From Buddleja alternifolia (taxonomy: Eukaryota; Streptophyta; Magnoliopsida; Lamiales; Scrophulariaceae), in NCBI GenBank assembly GCA_019426215.1, contig CM033393.1, positions 7,722,046 to 7,786,045 on the forward strand: DNA of 64,000 nt. Reading direction: 5' to 3'. How positions within the stretch are numbered: the stretch's first letter is position 1; every line of letters begins with the position of its first letter. The position numbers were made by a program, and so were the translations under genes. This document shows, in pieces, positions 12,052 to 20,774 of this stretch. The notes under the pieces are model-generated. The model made no database searches, was not told where the DNA came from, and saw only the letters and a program-made list of their open reading frames with translations.

Positions 12052-12275
12052 CGAAATTCGAAACAATTTATATTATATATTCAAATATTGTGTTTGTGAT
12101 CTTGACGCACCAACCGAGGATGCCAACTCGATAACATTTTTAGTCAAAAAGAATTTAGATCTGAAATTCGAAACAATTTATATTATATATTCGAATATTG
12201 TGTTTGGGGTCTTGACGCACCAACCGAGGATGCCAACTCGATAACATTGTAGTAAAAAAGAATTCAAATATGAAA
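12052..12275. repeat. Tandem duplication, 110-bp unit
   Basis: A block beginning GAAATTCGAAACAATTTA occurs at about 12,053 and again 110 bases later. Both copies share the segment CTTGACGCACCAACCGAGG, and the start of a third partial copy follows near 12,270. The two full copies differ at only a few bases. Confidence 0.85.
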
Positions 12276-12289
12276 TTCAAAATGAGTAA

Positions 12290-12860
12290 TGAGTCAAGAT
12301 CAAGGGCTTTAGATCATATTGCATGTGGTACATGCACAAGATATGAAGCTAAGTGAATCATTTCAGATAGTATCTATGATTGAGAAGTTGTCGCAAAGAT
12401 TTCAAGAACTATTGGAAATATAAATTCAAAGAGATAAGTCTTTAAAATGTGATTGTGAAACTCAGGATTGAACAAGACAATCAGATTTCAAATTTCTGAC
12501 AAGATGTACATGAAGTGACCTATATATGGAGGCTAAGGCCAATTAATATAGCCAAACACCAATAAAAACTACAATCGTCCTGGCAATAGTCAACAAAAAG
12601 GATGAGGCGAAGAAGCTCAAGGAAAACTGTCACGTTTGTTGAAAGTCGAACCACATGGCTAGGCAACTTCGACAATCCAAGCAGATTCATCAAACCAAGT
12701 GCATTTGATTGAGGCAATCGACATATCAGAACTAACCTTTTAGCTATCATGTTTGAAGCGAATTTGATGGATAGTCCAAGAGAATTAATAATGGGTAGCA
12801 ATGGTGCTACCTGCCACATTTTTGTTGATAAAAGAAATAGGTTTCCCATCAGTGGAGGAT
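12290..12860 (+). pseudogene. Copia gag-protease remnant
   Basis: Translated pieces on the + strand resemble plant Copia Gag: a QIVSMIEKL-like UBN2 motif near 12,360, a zinc-knuckle relic (CHVC...SNHMARQ) near 12,630, and a MGSNGATCHIF-like relic of the protease start near 12,795-12,825. Stops and shifts break every part. It is interrupted downstream by the hAT MITE at 12,888. Confidence 0.6.
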
Positions 12861-12887
12861 CTAGAAATTTGGGTCAGTGGGGGGTAC

Positions 12888-13274
12888 CAGGGACGGAGCC
12901 AGGAATTTTACCCGGGGGGGGGGGGGGGAGATTGATGTGATATAGTTATACAATTTGTTTTTTGCCAAACAGACGAAGGATTTAAGGAGGGTGCGGGGCG
13001 CTTGCCCATTTATGGGGGAAAAATATAATAAAAAACTAGGTTCAATTACAACTTTTGACATATTTTATACTCTTATATCTCTTTCGTTATAACCAAGATT
13101 TTGGGGGAGTGGGGGGCAACTCAAAGTAAGGGGAGAAAACGTGATATTTTTCGATCTTGAGGGGGGTGAAATTCAAATATAAAAAATTTTATAAGGTAAA
13201 AAAATGATTTTTAAAAATTGAGGGGGGGGGGGGGGGGGGCGCCCCTCCAACTCTCCCCCCGGGCTCCGTCCCTG
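12888..13274. mobile_element. hAT-type MITE with poly-G/C tracts
   Basis: The ends CAGGGACGGAGCC and GGCTCCGTCCCTG are exact inverted repeats of the kind seen in plant hAT elements. The flanks GGGGGTAC (12,880-12,887) and GGGGGCAC (13,275-13,282) form an 8-bp duplication with one mismatch. Long G runs lie just inside both ends. The flanking sequence looks like another hAT-like repeat that served as the target. Confidence 0.8.
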
Positions 13275-13365
13275 GGGGGCACAATTTACCGAGAGTGAGA
13301 TGAAAATTGAATTTGAGGGGGGGCCTTTTTGAGTGGGGACATTAATGTAATTTACAAATTAAAAC

Positions 13366-13366
<1 letters not shown>

Positions 13367-13391
<25 letters not shown>
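13367..13391. repeat. (TA)n microsatellite
   Basis: An uninterrupted run of about twelve TA units. Confidence 0.9.
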
Positions 13392-13396
<5 letters not shown>

Positions 13397-14011
13397 AAAA
13401 ATTGAGTGGGAGTATTGCCCCCCTTTAATGTACGCGTGTGTCTTGCCCCTGTTTCCCATATATGCTTATTACTGGACATAAGCGTTTATGGAAAACTCTA
13501 CTTGATCTCTCTACCACATTCATCATTGTTGGACTGGGCATAGTGGTGGTGAAACTAGCCTCAACAAGGATCTGACCGTATTGAGGTGTTACATATTCAA
13601 GATATCCTAAATAATTTGGTATTTGGTTCAATGTTAATCAAGAGTGAGTTTAGACTTTGCTTCTGATAGGCTTGTGGCCACAAAAATGAGCAGTTTTTAG
13701 GCAACATTATTTAGCTAGTAGTTGAACGAAATGACTATACCTCATGATTTTGATTAGAATTAATTTCATCTTCTGCTTACTTGATTCGGTTTTTTAATTA
13801 ATGGTATGTTAGACTAAGACATGTAAATTTTATCACTTCACGTAGATTAGTACGTTTGAATTTATTTTCCTCTTTCAAAATTGATTCTCGTCACAAGTGT
13901 GAGACGTGATCAGGCTAAGTTAACCAAACCGCCATTCTATTTTGTTGAAAAAAACATGGAAGCTCTAGAACTTATTCACAATGGTATTGGTGGTTTGCAT
14001 TTGTGCAAAGT
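13392..14011. other. Insertion locus of element B, no gene seen
   Basis: Noncoding sequence up to the target duplication of element B. An open frame at 13,881-14,147 crosses into the LTR and is a chance reading. The same locus resumes at 24,547. Confidence 0.4.
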
Positions 14012-14016
14012 AAAGG

Positions 14017-14638
14017 TGATATACCAAAATAGCTACATTGAATATATCAGTCCTCGTCGCCTCGTATTTATTACTGTGCAAGATAAGGAAGTGCGTCGAA
14101 TGCCTCGTAGACGAGGAAATGAAGTAGAGAGCATAACGGGTCTCTAGTATAATAGTATTTGCATTATACTCCAGGATCTGCGTGTTTTATTAAGTCAATT
14201 AGGGTTGACCCATGACCCGACCTGATGTGAGTTGATCGGTATCATCCGTCAAATACGCGTGTAGGGTATCCACCGGCAAGACGTCTTGTCTGTCATTCAA
14301 TCTACAGTACAGAGTGGAAAGGCTATAAATATCGTCATTTATGAAGTTCTGAGGACCGAGAATCTGGGCAATAAATAATACGAGTCATACTTCGTATAGC
14401 TTGGGTAGTCGGAGACTTGAGAGCACGAACCTAGAATACAAATAAGAGAGATCTACGGAATACGAATCATAGATAATCCAACGTCATCTTTTGAACTATG
14501 TTTAGACTTGATCTTGAAAAGGTACGTAGGCAGCTCGATAACATCCGAGTGCAGTCTATAATCTAGAGAGTGAGTTATTTGGTACGTATTATAGGTCTTC
14601 TTGACTGAATAGTGTGGGGTAGAATCCGTGCTAGATCA
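14017..14638 (+). repeat. 5' LTR of element B
   Basis: A 622-base repeat with ends TGAT...ATCA. A TATA box (TATAAAT) lies at 14,324-14,330, giving a probable RNA start about 30 bases later. The R-U5 part holds GGTACGTAGGCAGCT and CCGAGTGCAGTCTATA, also present in the A1 and A2 LTRs. Confidence 0.95.
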
Positions 14639-14641
14639 GTT

Positions 14642-14658
14642 TAGTGCCATCTATGGGA
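14642..14658 (+). other. Primer binding site of element B
   Basis: TAGTGCCATCTATGGG sits three bases after the LTR, at the same place as TGGCGCTGTCTGTG in element A2. The differences from the A2 site are transitions, in line with decay by deamination of methylated cytosine. Confidence 0.55.
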
Positions 14659-14689
14659 AACAGCTCGAGGGTCACTGAAGTCAGCATCA

Positions 14690-15048
14690 GAAATGGAGGA
14701 AGATAGTCAGAAGGAGAAGCGAGTTCACATTGAAGATTATGTATCCTCTGCGCCAGGGAGGAGCGGTGGCGGTCATGGTGATGAGAATATGATGATAACA
14801 AAGGAAGAGTGGATAAGATGGTGCAGGAAAAGGTGGATGAAGTTTTGAGTCGTCTGATGGCGTCGGGACCAGTGACTCCGAATGTTCAGAGGACTCCGGT
14901 GACACCCTTGGTGCCTAAGAGGTTGTTTCAAGAGCACGAAGGGATAGACCCAGAGCGTAGGAAGAGGGGAGAAGTGGAGGCCCAGTCTGATGAGGAGGTT
15001 GACAGTAGAGCCGATGTACGGTCGGAAGTCTGACGAGGAAAACAGATT
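14690..15048 (+). other. 5' leader and possible N-terminal gag part of element B
   Basis: The stretch between the primer binding site and the long gag frame contains a short open frame (14,809-15,033) rich in Glu, Lys and Arg. Its composition runs on into the main gag frame after one stop, so the original gag probably started here and has since lost its join. Confidence 0.5.
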
Positions 15049-17097
15049 GTGCAGGAAGAAAGAGAGAGACCAGCTTTGTCAAGGGCTGAAATTGGTGGTA
15101 TGTACGACAAGCTTGGAAGGACGAGTCGTAAACCCGAAGCTCTTCGACCAGAAAGTAGGCCGGTTTTAGCGTTGATGGCTAGAAATTCGCCGTTTTGTGA
15201 GAGTATAATGTTTGAAAAACCTCCAGTTTCGTTTAAAGCTCCTCTTTTGCCAACTTTTGATGGGACAGGTGTTCCGGGGCCACATTTGATGACTTTTGAA
15301 CTGTTGATGTCGTTGTATCATCAATCGAATGCAATCAATGCAAGGGTCTTTGTGACGACCCTGGTTGGGCGGGCTCAAGACTGGTTCACGAGTCAGCAAC
15401 CCGGTTCGATAGTATCCTATGAGCAGCTCATTAAGAGGTTTGAGAATCACTTTGCTGCCAACAAGAAGGCCAGGAAGTCAGTATCTTCCATGATGGGGTT
15501 TAAGCAGGGTCCTAACGAGAGTTTGAGGGATTTTGTTCATAGGTTTAATCAGGAAGTTTTAGAAATACCTGAATTAACTCATGATCTTGTGGTAACGTTT
15601 CTTTTGTTGGCTTTGAAAAAAGGTACTTTGGTGTCCGCCTTAGCTCGACGTGCACCAAAAGATCAAGAAGAATTGATGCAGTTAGAAGAGCAATGCATCA
15701 ATGAGGAAGAAATGAATCTATCAAAAGATTCCGAGGCTTGCAAGCCCGAAAACGATCGAAGAGATCGAAAAGATAATAGCTATAGGCAGGAAGGGTCGAG
15801 GTCTGAAAAGAACCACAAACGACCCCCTCGATATGCAAAATACGAACAGTACACCCCCTTGAAAGCATCAAGAGGAAGAGTGTTATTGGCAGTGCAGCAC
15901 ATGAATGCGATTCGATGGCCGAAGCCAATGAAATCAAAATCCAGAGCGAATCCGGATAAATATTGTCAATTTCACAAGGACAAAGGGCATGATACTGAAG
16001 AGTGCTATCAATTGAAAGATGAACTTGAACGTCTAATAAAAGATGGTGTTCTGAACGACTTCATTGATCGTACTCTTGCGGAAGTAAGAGCCCTAGAGTC
16101 CAACCGCGCTAAAGAGGTGAGACGATTGCGTAGCCGGTCACCTGATCAGTTTCAATATAGAGGGAATGAAGGTCGATATGACCATCGGGTCCATGACAAT
16201 CGCATGTATGACCGGCCTCGAAATGATGAGTATCGTCGAAATAATAATTATCGACGAAATGATGACAAGAGGGAGAAGGATAACAGTCATCAGGGAGATC
16301 GACGTAAAGAGCATACCAATGTGGCTAGGACAGAGATACACATTATCGCGGGAGGGCCAGCTGGAGGCGATTCGTCTAGTGCAAGAAAAAGGCATAAGAG
16401 AGAAATGCGTAGCAATCACTATCGTCAGGAGCCTACGAAGATCTTCTTTATACAGATTCATGACCAACCAATAGCTTTTGATGATAGAGATTACGAGGGC
16501 ATGATTGTTCCCCATAATGATCCGATGGTGATAACGATGGATGTCGCAAATTTTGCTGTCCACAAGGTGTTGGTTGATACCGGTAGCTCAGCAGATATAG
16601 TTTTATGGGAGGTATTGCAAAAGATGGACCTGGGGAAGTTGAGTTTGGGAATGGTGAATACTCCCTTAATGGGGTTCACTGGATCACAGATTATGCCGAA
16701 AGGTTCAATTGAACTTGATGTGTCACTGGGGTCGGCTCCGAAGAGGAGGACGTTGCGCGTAACCTTTTTGGTTCTAGATACCCCTTTTGCTTATAACATG
16801 ATTGTGGGAAGGCCGATGCTAAATATGTTTGGAGCTATAGTATCGACTCCTTACCTGAAAATGAAGTTTAAAACCAGGGATGGTATAGGTGAGGTAAGGG
16901 GCAATCAGTTGGAAGCTCGAGACTGTTACAGTACCTCGTTAGTGCCAAACTCGAGCAAGAAGAGGAAAAGAGAGGTTACGAGGGTAAATGTCATAGATGA
17001 GGATGCCGCTATACTGATGAAGCAGTTGGATAAGAAGCAGAAAAAGGGTGGTTATGAGGGTGCAGCCTGTGGAGCACAAGACAGTTCAACTTTTTGA
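15049..17097 (+). CDS. gag: gag-protease of element B
   Basis: An open frame of 682 codons. The gag core occupies about residues 60-225 (motifs LLPTFDGTG, GRAQDWFTS, FENHFAANKK, SLRDFVHRF). A zinc-knuckle variant KYCQFHKDKGHDTEEC follows at about 303-320, then an Arg/Asp-rich linker. A retropepsin domain follows, with the active-site triplet Asp-Thr-Gly starting at residue 510 (codon 16,576-16,578) and an IVGRPMLN motif. Gag packages the RNA and the protease processes the polyprotein. Both appear intact. The frame ends at 17,097, while the RT continues in the +1 frame from 17,048, a 50-base overlap. Confidence 0.9.
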   Translation: MQEERERPALSRAEIGGMYDKLGRTSRKPEALRPESRPVLALMARNSPFCESIMFEKPPVSFKAPLLPTFDGTGVPGPHLMTFELLMSLYHQSNAINARVFVTTLVGRAQDWFTSQQPGSIVSYEQLIKRFENHFAANKKARKSVSSMMGFKQGPNESLRDFVHRFNQEVLEIPELTHDLVVTFLLLALKKGTLVSALARRAPKDQEELMQLEEQCINEEEMNLSKDSEACKPENDRRDRKDNSYRQEGSRSEKNHKRPPRYAKYEQYTPLKASRGRVLLAVQHMNAIRWPKPMKSKSRANPDKYCQFHKDKGHDTEECYQLKDELERLIKDGVLNDFIDRTLAEVRALESNRAKEVRRLRSRSPDQFQYRGNEGRYDHRVHDNRMYDRPRNDEYRRNNNYRRNDDKREKDNSHQGDRRKEHTNVARTEIHIIAGGPAGGDSSSARKRHKREMRSNHYRQEPTKIFFIQIHDQPIAFDDRDYEGMIVPHNDPMVITMDVANFAVHKVLVDTGSSADIVLWEVLQKMDLGKLSLGMVNTPLMGFTGSQIMPKGSIELDVSLGSAPKRRTLRVTFLVLDTPFAYNMIVGRPMLNMFGAIVSTPYLKMKFKTRDGIGEVRGNQLEARDCYSTSLVPNSSKKRKREVTRVNVIDEDAAILMKQLDKKQKKGGYEGAACGAQDSSTF

Positions 17098-18145
17098 AGA
17101 CAATGCAGAGAAGACTACGAGAATTGGGGGGCAGCTAAGTCCCACGATGGAGTCGAAATTGATAAAATTTCTCAAGGCTAACACTGATATTTTTGCGTGG
17201 AAAGCTGCCGACTTTCAAGGCATTGATCCTGAGGTGATAGTGCATCGTTTGAATGTTGACCCAGAGGCAAGACCAGTTCGTCAGAAACGAAGAAATTTCG
17301 GTCTTGACAGAGACGCCATTATTGAAGAAGAAGTGAAGAAGCTGCTAGAAGTAGGTTATGTAAATGAAATTCAATTTACAGAATGGCTAGCGAATGTAGT
17401 TCTTGTACCTAAAGTCGAAAACAAATGGCGCATGTGTACTAATTTCACTGATCTAAACAAAGTTGGCCCTCGGGATCCTTATCCTTTGCCTCGTATTGAT
17501 TTATTAGTAGATTCAACTGCAGGTTGTGCTTTGTTAAGCATGATGGACGCCTATCAAGGTTTCAATCAAATTATGATGGCAGGAGAAGATAGGGAGAAAA
17601 CCTCCTTTGTTACGGCACGAGGTGTATATTGTTACAATGTGATGCCGTTTGGACTACGGAACTCCGGAGCCACATATCAACGATTGGTCAATTCGATGTT
17701 TGAGAACGAGATAGGGAAGACCATGGAAGTCTACATTGATGATATGCTTGTCAAATCTGTGGACGAGTCAGACCATTTGAGTCACTTGATGAAATCTCTT
17801 AAAATAATGAAACGATACGGAATGAAATTAAACCTAAATAAGTGTACATTTGGAGTTCAAGGGGGAAAATTTTTGGGTTATATGGTAACCGAACGAGGTA
17901 TTGAGGCCAATCCTGAAAAAATCGAGGCCATTTTAAATATGAAATCCCCCTCAAATGTGAAGAAAGTACAAAAATTGACGGGGAGAATGGCAAGCCTGAA
18001 TAGATTTATATCTAGATCGGTTGATAAAGGACTTCAATTTTTCAAAATCCTACGAAAGGTAAAAAACTTTACGTGGACAGAAGAATGTGAAAAAGCTTTC
18101 CAAGAGCTCAAAGAATACTTAGTATCCCCCCCCCCCGATTATTAA
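17048..18145 (+). pseudogene. pol: Reverse transcriptase of element B
   Basis: A 365-codon frame with the complete fingers-palm RT of Ty3/gypsy type: WRMCTNFTDLNKV, MMDAYQGFNQI, MPFGLRNSGATYQRL and the catalytic YIDDM (Tyr-Ile-Asp-Asp at 17,732-17,743), then KCTFGVQGGKFLGY. It copies element RNA into DNA. The frame is lost in a run of C residues near 18,127-18,136, where a length change shifts the reading into the RNase H part. The polymerase domain itself looks intact. Confidence 0.9.
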
Positions 18146-18942
18146 CAAAACCTGTCTTCGGGGAACCTCTGTTCCTGTACTTAGCTGTTTCTTTAGCAGC
18201 CATCAGTCCAGTTTTGGTCCGAGAGATGAAAACGAACACAAGCCAGTATATTACGTCAGTAAGTTGATTCAAGGGGCTGAATTGAATTATTTGGAGATAG
18301 AAAAATGGGCACTTGCTCTAGTGACTTCTGCTCGTAAATTAAGGCTATACTTCCAGTCCCATCACATTGTGGTACTAACGAACAAATCACTGAAGCAAGT
18401 GTTGGAAAAGCCCGATGTTTCAGGAAGACTCATAAAATGGGCCATTGAATTGGGAGAATTCAACATCGAGTATAGAAGTCGTACGACGGTGAAAGCGCAG
18501 ATAGTAGCAGACTTTGTCGTTGAGATGACGACGGAGTCTGTCCTTGAAGTGGCCGTAACGGAATCAGCAAAACCATGGCTTTTGAATGTGGATGGTTCGT
18601 CAATGACGAAGCGAAGAGGAATTGGAATTTGGCTACAAACGTCGGATAAGCTGGATATGGAATTTGCAATTAAGTTAAGCTTTGATGTAACCAATAACGA
18701 AGCAGAGTATGAGGCCCTCGTTGCAGGGTTGAGAATGGCAAAGAGCTTAGAGGTGAAAATGCTGATGGTTTATACAGATTCGCAGTTAGTGGCTAGACAG
18801 GTTGCCGAGTCGTATGAAGCTAGAGAGAAAACGATGGTAAAATATTTGAAGAGAGTGAAGGAGTTGATGCTGAATTTAAAAAAAGTGGAGTTGCATCAAA
18901 TCCCAAAGAGATGAGAATGAACGAGTAGATGCATTATCAAAG
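18146..18942 (+). pseudogene. pol: Dual RNase H region of element B
   Basis: Downstream of the shifted join, the original gypsy RNase H reads through YYVSKLIQGAE, EKWALALV and ADFVVEM. A second, different RNase H follows at about 18,575-18,830 with LNVDGSSM, NNEAEYEALVAGL and YTDSQLV. These provide the Asp, Glu and Asp of an archaeal-type RNase H. Possession of this extra domain is characteristic of the Tat lineage. RNase H removes the RNA strand during cDNA synthesis. A one-base change near 18,908 breaks the join to integrase. Confidence 0.85.
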
Positions 18943-19462
18943 TTGGCGAATCAAATTGTGGGTTTGAAGAGTAGGAAGGTAACTCTATTGGTGGCAGAAC
19001 ACTCGAAAATAGAGTTAGTGACGTCAGTAGTACCAATTTTGGTTGAGAGTTCGTGGAAGGATGCAATTACGGACTATTTAGTTAATGATGAGCTACCTAA
19101 TGATAAAGTTGAGACCAGGAAGGTCGTCCAAAGAGCAACGAGGTTTGTAATGATGGATGGAGAGCTATACAAAAGGTCGGTGGGGGGCTCACTGTTACGA
19201 TGTTTAACTCCATCAGAGTCTGAATATGTTCTAAGAGAAATCCACGAGGGGAGTTGTGGAAATCATTCCGCGGGAAGGTCATTGGCCCAAAAAGTAACAA
19301 AACAGGGTTATTTTTAGCCTACCTTGGTTAAAGATGCATATGAATTTGCCAAGAAATGCCGGCAATGTCAAGTACATTCTAATGAGATACATCAACCAAG
19401 AACCCCTATGGAAGCAATAAAAATTGCATATCCATTTGACTAATGGGGCATCGATATCCTAG

Positions 19463-19537
19463 GTGGGTATAATCTTGTTGGAACACTTGTTGTAAAATGA
19501 CGTAAAACGCATATTTAACTGATTAATTCGTATGCAG
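19463..19537 (+). other. Intron-like insertion 1 in integrase
   Basis: A 75-base segment starts GTGGGT, has a possible branch sequence CTGATTAAT, and ends TATGCAG. Precise removal joins the codons for the conserved ILG-PFPP stretch. In place it puts stops in the frame. Confidence 0.6.
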
Positions 19538-19654
19538 GACCTTTCCCTCCAGCCCAAAATCAAAAGAAATTTGTTATTGTGGCAATTGAGCATTTCACAA
19601 AGTGGATAGAAGCAGAAGCTATGGCTCGTATCATAGAAAAAGTCGTCATTGACT

Positions 19655-19758
19655 TCATTTGGAAGAATATAATATGCAGGTTAATTAACCTAAATAAAAT
19701 CGAATAAATACGAATGACAATTTGAAATTCTCATTTGGAAGAATATAATATGCAGGTT
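19655..19758 (+). repeat. 28-bp direct repeat creating a second intron-like segment
   Basis: A 28-base sequence beginning TCATTTGGAAG and ending GCAGGTT occurs at 19,655-19,682 and again at 19,731-19,758, a period of 76 bases. Each copy contains AGGT, so the unit 19,680-19,755 is bounded by GT and AG. Its removal restores the conserved IICRFGIPR reading. Confidence 0.75.
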
Positions 19759-20431
19759 TGGTATACCCCGAATACTGATATCTGATAACGGGATGCAATT
19801 CAATGGCAAAGCCATCACTGATTGGTGCTCCGAATTGAAGATCCAACAGAGTTTCACCTCGGTTGGTCATCCCCAAGCTAACGGACGAACAGAAGTGGCG
19901 AATAGTATACTTTTGCAACACTTGAAAACTAGACTCGATGGTGAGCGAACTGGATGGGTAGAAGAATTAAATGGAGTATTATGGGCATATCGAACAACGC
20001 CTCGTTCATCGACGGGAGAAACTCCGTTTTGCCTTGTCTATGGCTCAAAAGCAGTTATTACAGCTGAGATAGGAATGATGACTCATTGAGTGAGCACTTA
20101 CGAACCAAAAGAGAATTTGTCAACGAGGGAGTTTGAGTTAGATGTCATCGATGAGGTACGAGATAAGGCGTATGCCAATATATTGAGGCAAAAAAGCACG
20201 ATGGCAAGAGCGTATTACAAAAGAGTGAAGACTCGTAGTTTCCAAGTGGGGGATCTTGTTTTGAAAAAAGTTGAAGTGTCAAAGCATGTAAGAAAGTTGG
20301 AAGCAAATTGGGAGGGGCCATTCAAGATTGTAAAAATCACCAAAGCAATGACCTACAGATTGCAAGATCTCAAGGGGAAAGATCTACCTCGACTATGGAA
20401 TGTAAATAACCTGAGGAAGTTTTATGCATGA

Positions 20432-20774
20432 TCAATTACGAAATATATTTTGTACTTGGCAAATTTGTGTGATTTACACTCGACAGATCGATGATAGTCT
20501 GCCAATCACACTAATTATGATAACGAGAATGACATGCATTTGCCCTGGGCTATATTCAAGGATATACATACGTTACTCGTTCAACAAAATGTTGTGGACA
20601 TTCGTGTGTAGAATGATATTTAACACCACTTCATAGCATATCACAGATATTCATGAGATATAATTAGCATGCAAATTAAGATTAATTTGAAGTTAAAAAT
20701 TGAAATAAGCGTAAAGCCATAACGAATCTACATATTGTTTAGTACATAAAAGAAAATCAAATTGAAAATCAAAT
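20432..20774. other. Spacer between pol and the antisense ORF of element B
   Basis: AT-rich sequence with no coding potential, lying between the two convergent genes. Both transcripts would have to end in or near it. Confidence 0.5.

Larger units (their letters stand above)
18943..20431 (+). pseudogene. pol: Integrase of element B with two intron-like interruptions
   Basis: The zinc-binding N-terminal part shows EIHEGSCGNHSAGRS and CRQCQ. The catalytic core has Asp in WGID, Asp in ISDNG and Glu in NGRTE, a complete D,D,E set. The C-terminal part has the NWEGPFKI module before the final stop at 20,431. Three in-frame stops (near 19,316, 19,439 and 20,088) each look like a single transition. 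Two GT-AG segments, 19,463-19,537 and 19,680-19,755, interrupt the frame, and removing them restores it. Integrase would insert the cDNA into host DNA. Confidence 0.85.

Noticed and set aside
13881..14147. 88-codon open frame at the left edge of element B
   Set aside because: It crosses the target duplication into the LTR, so it is a chance reading.
16166..16474. Met/Ile-rich 102-codon frame within gag
   Set aside because: It is a shifted reading of the gag linker, with no domain and no support.
18127..18136. Programmed frameshift at the poly-C run between RT and RNase H
   Set aside because: Length change in a homopolymer, by mutation or sequencing error, is a simpler explanation and no stimulatory structure is evident.
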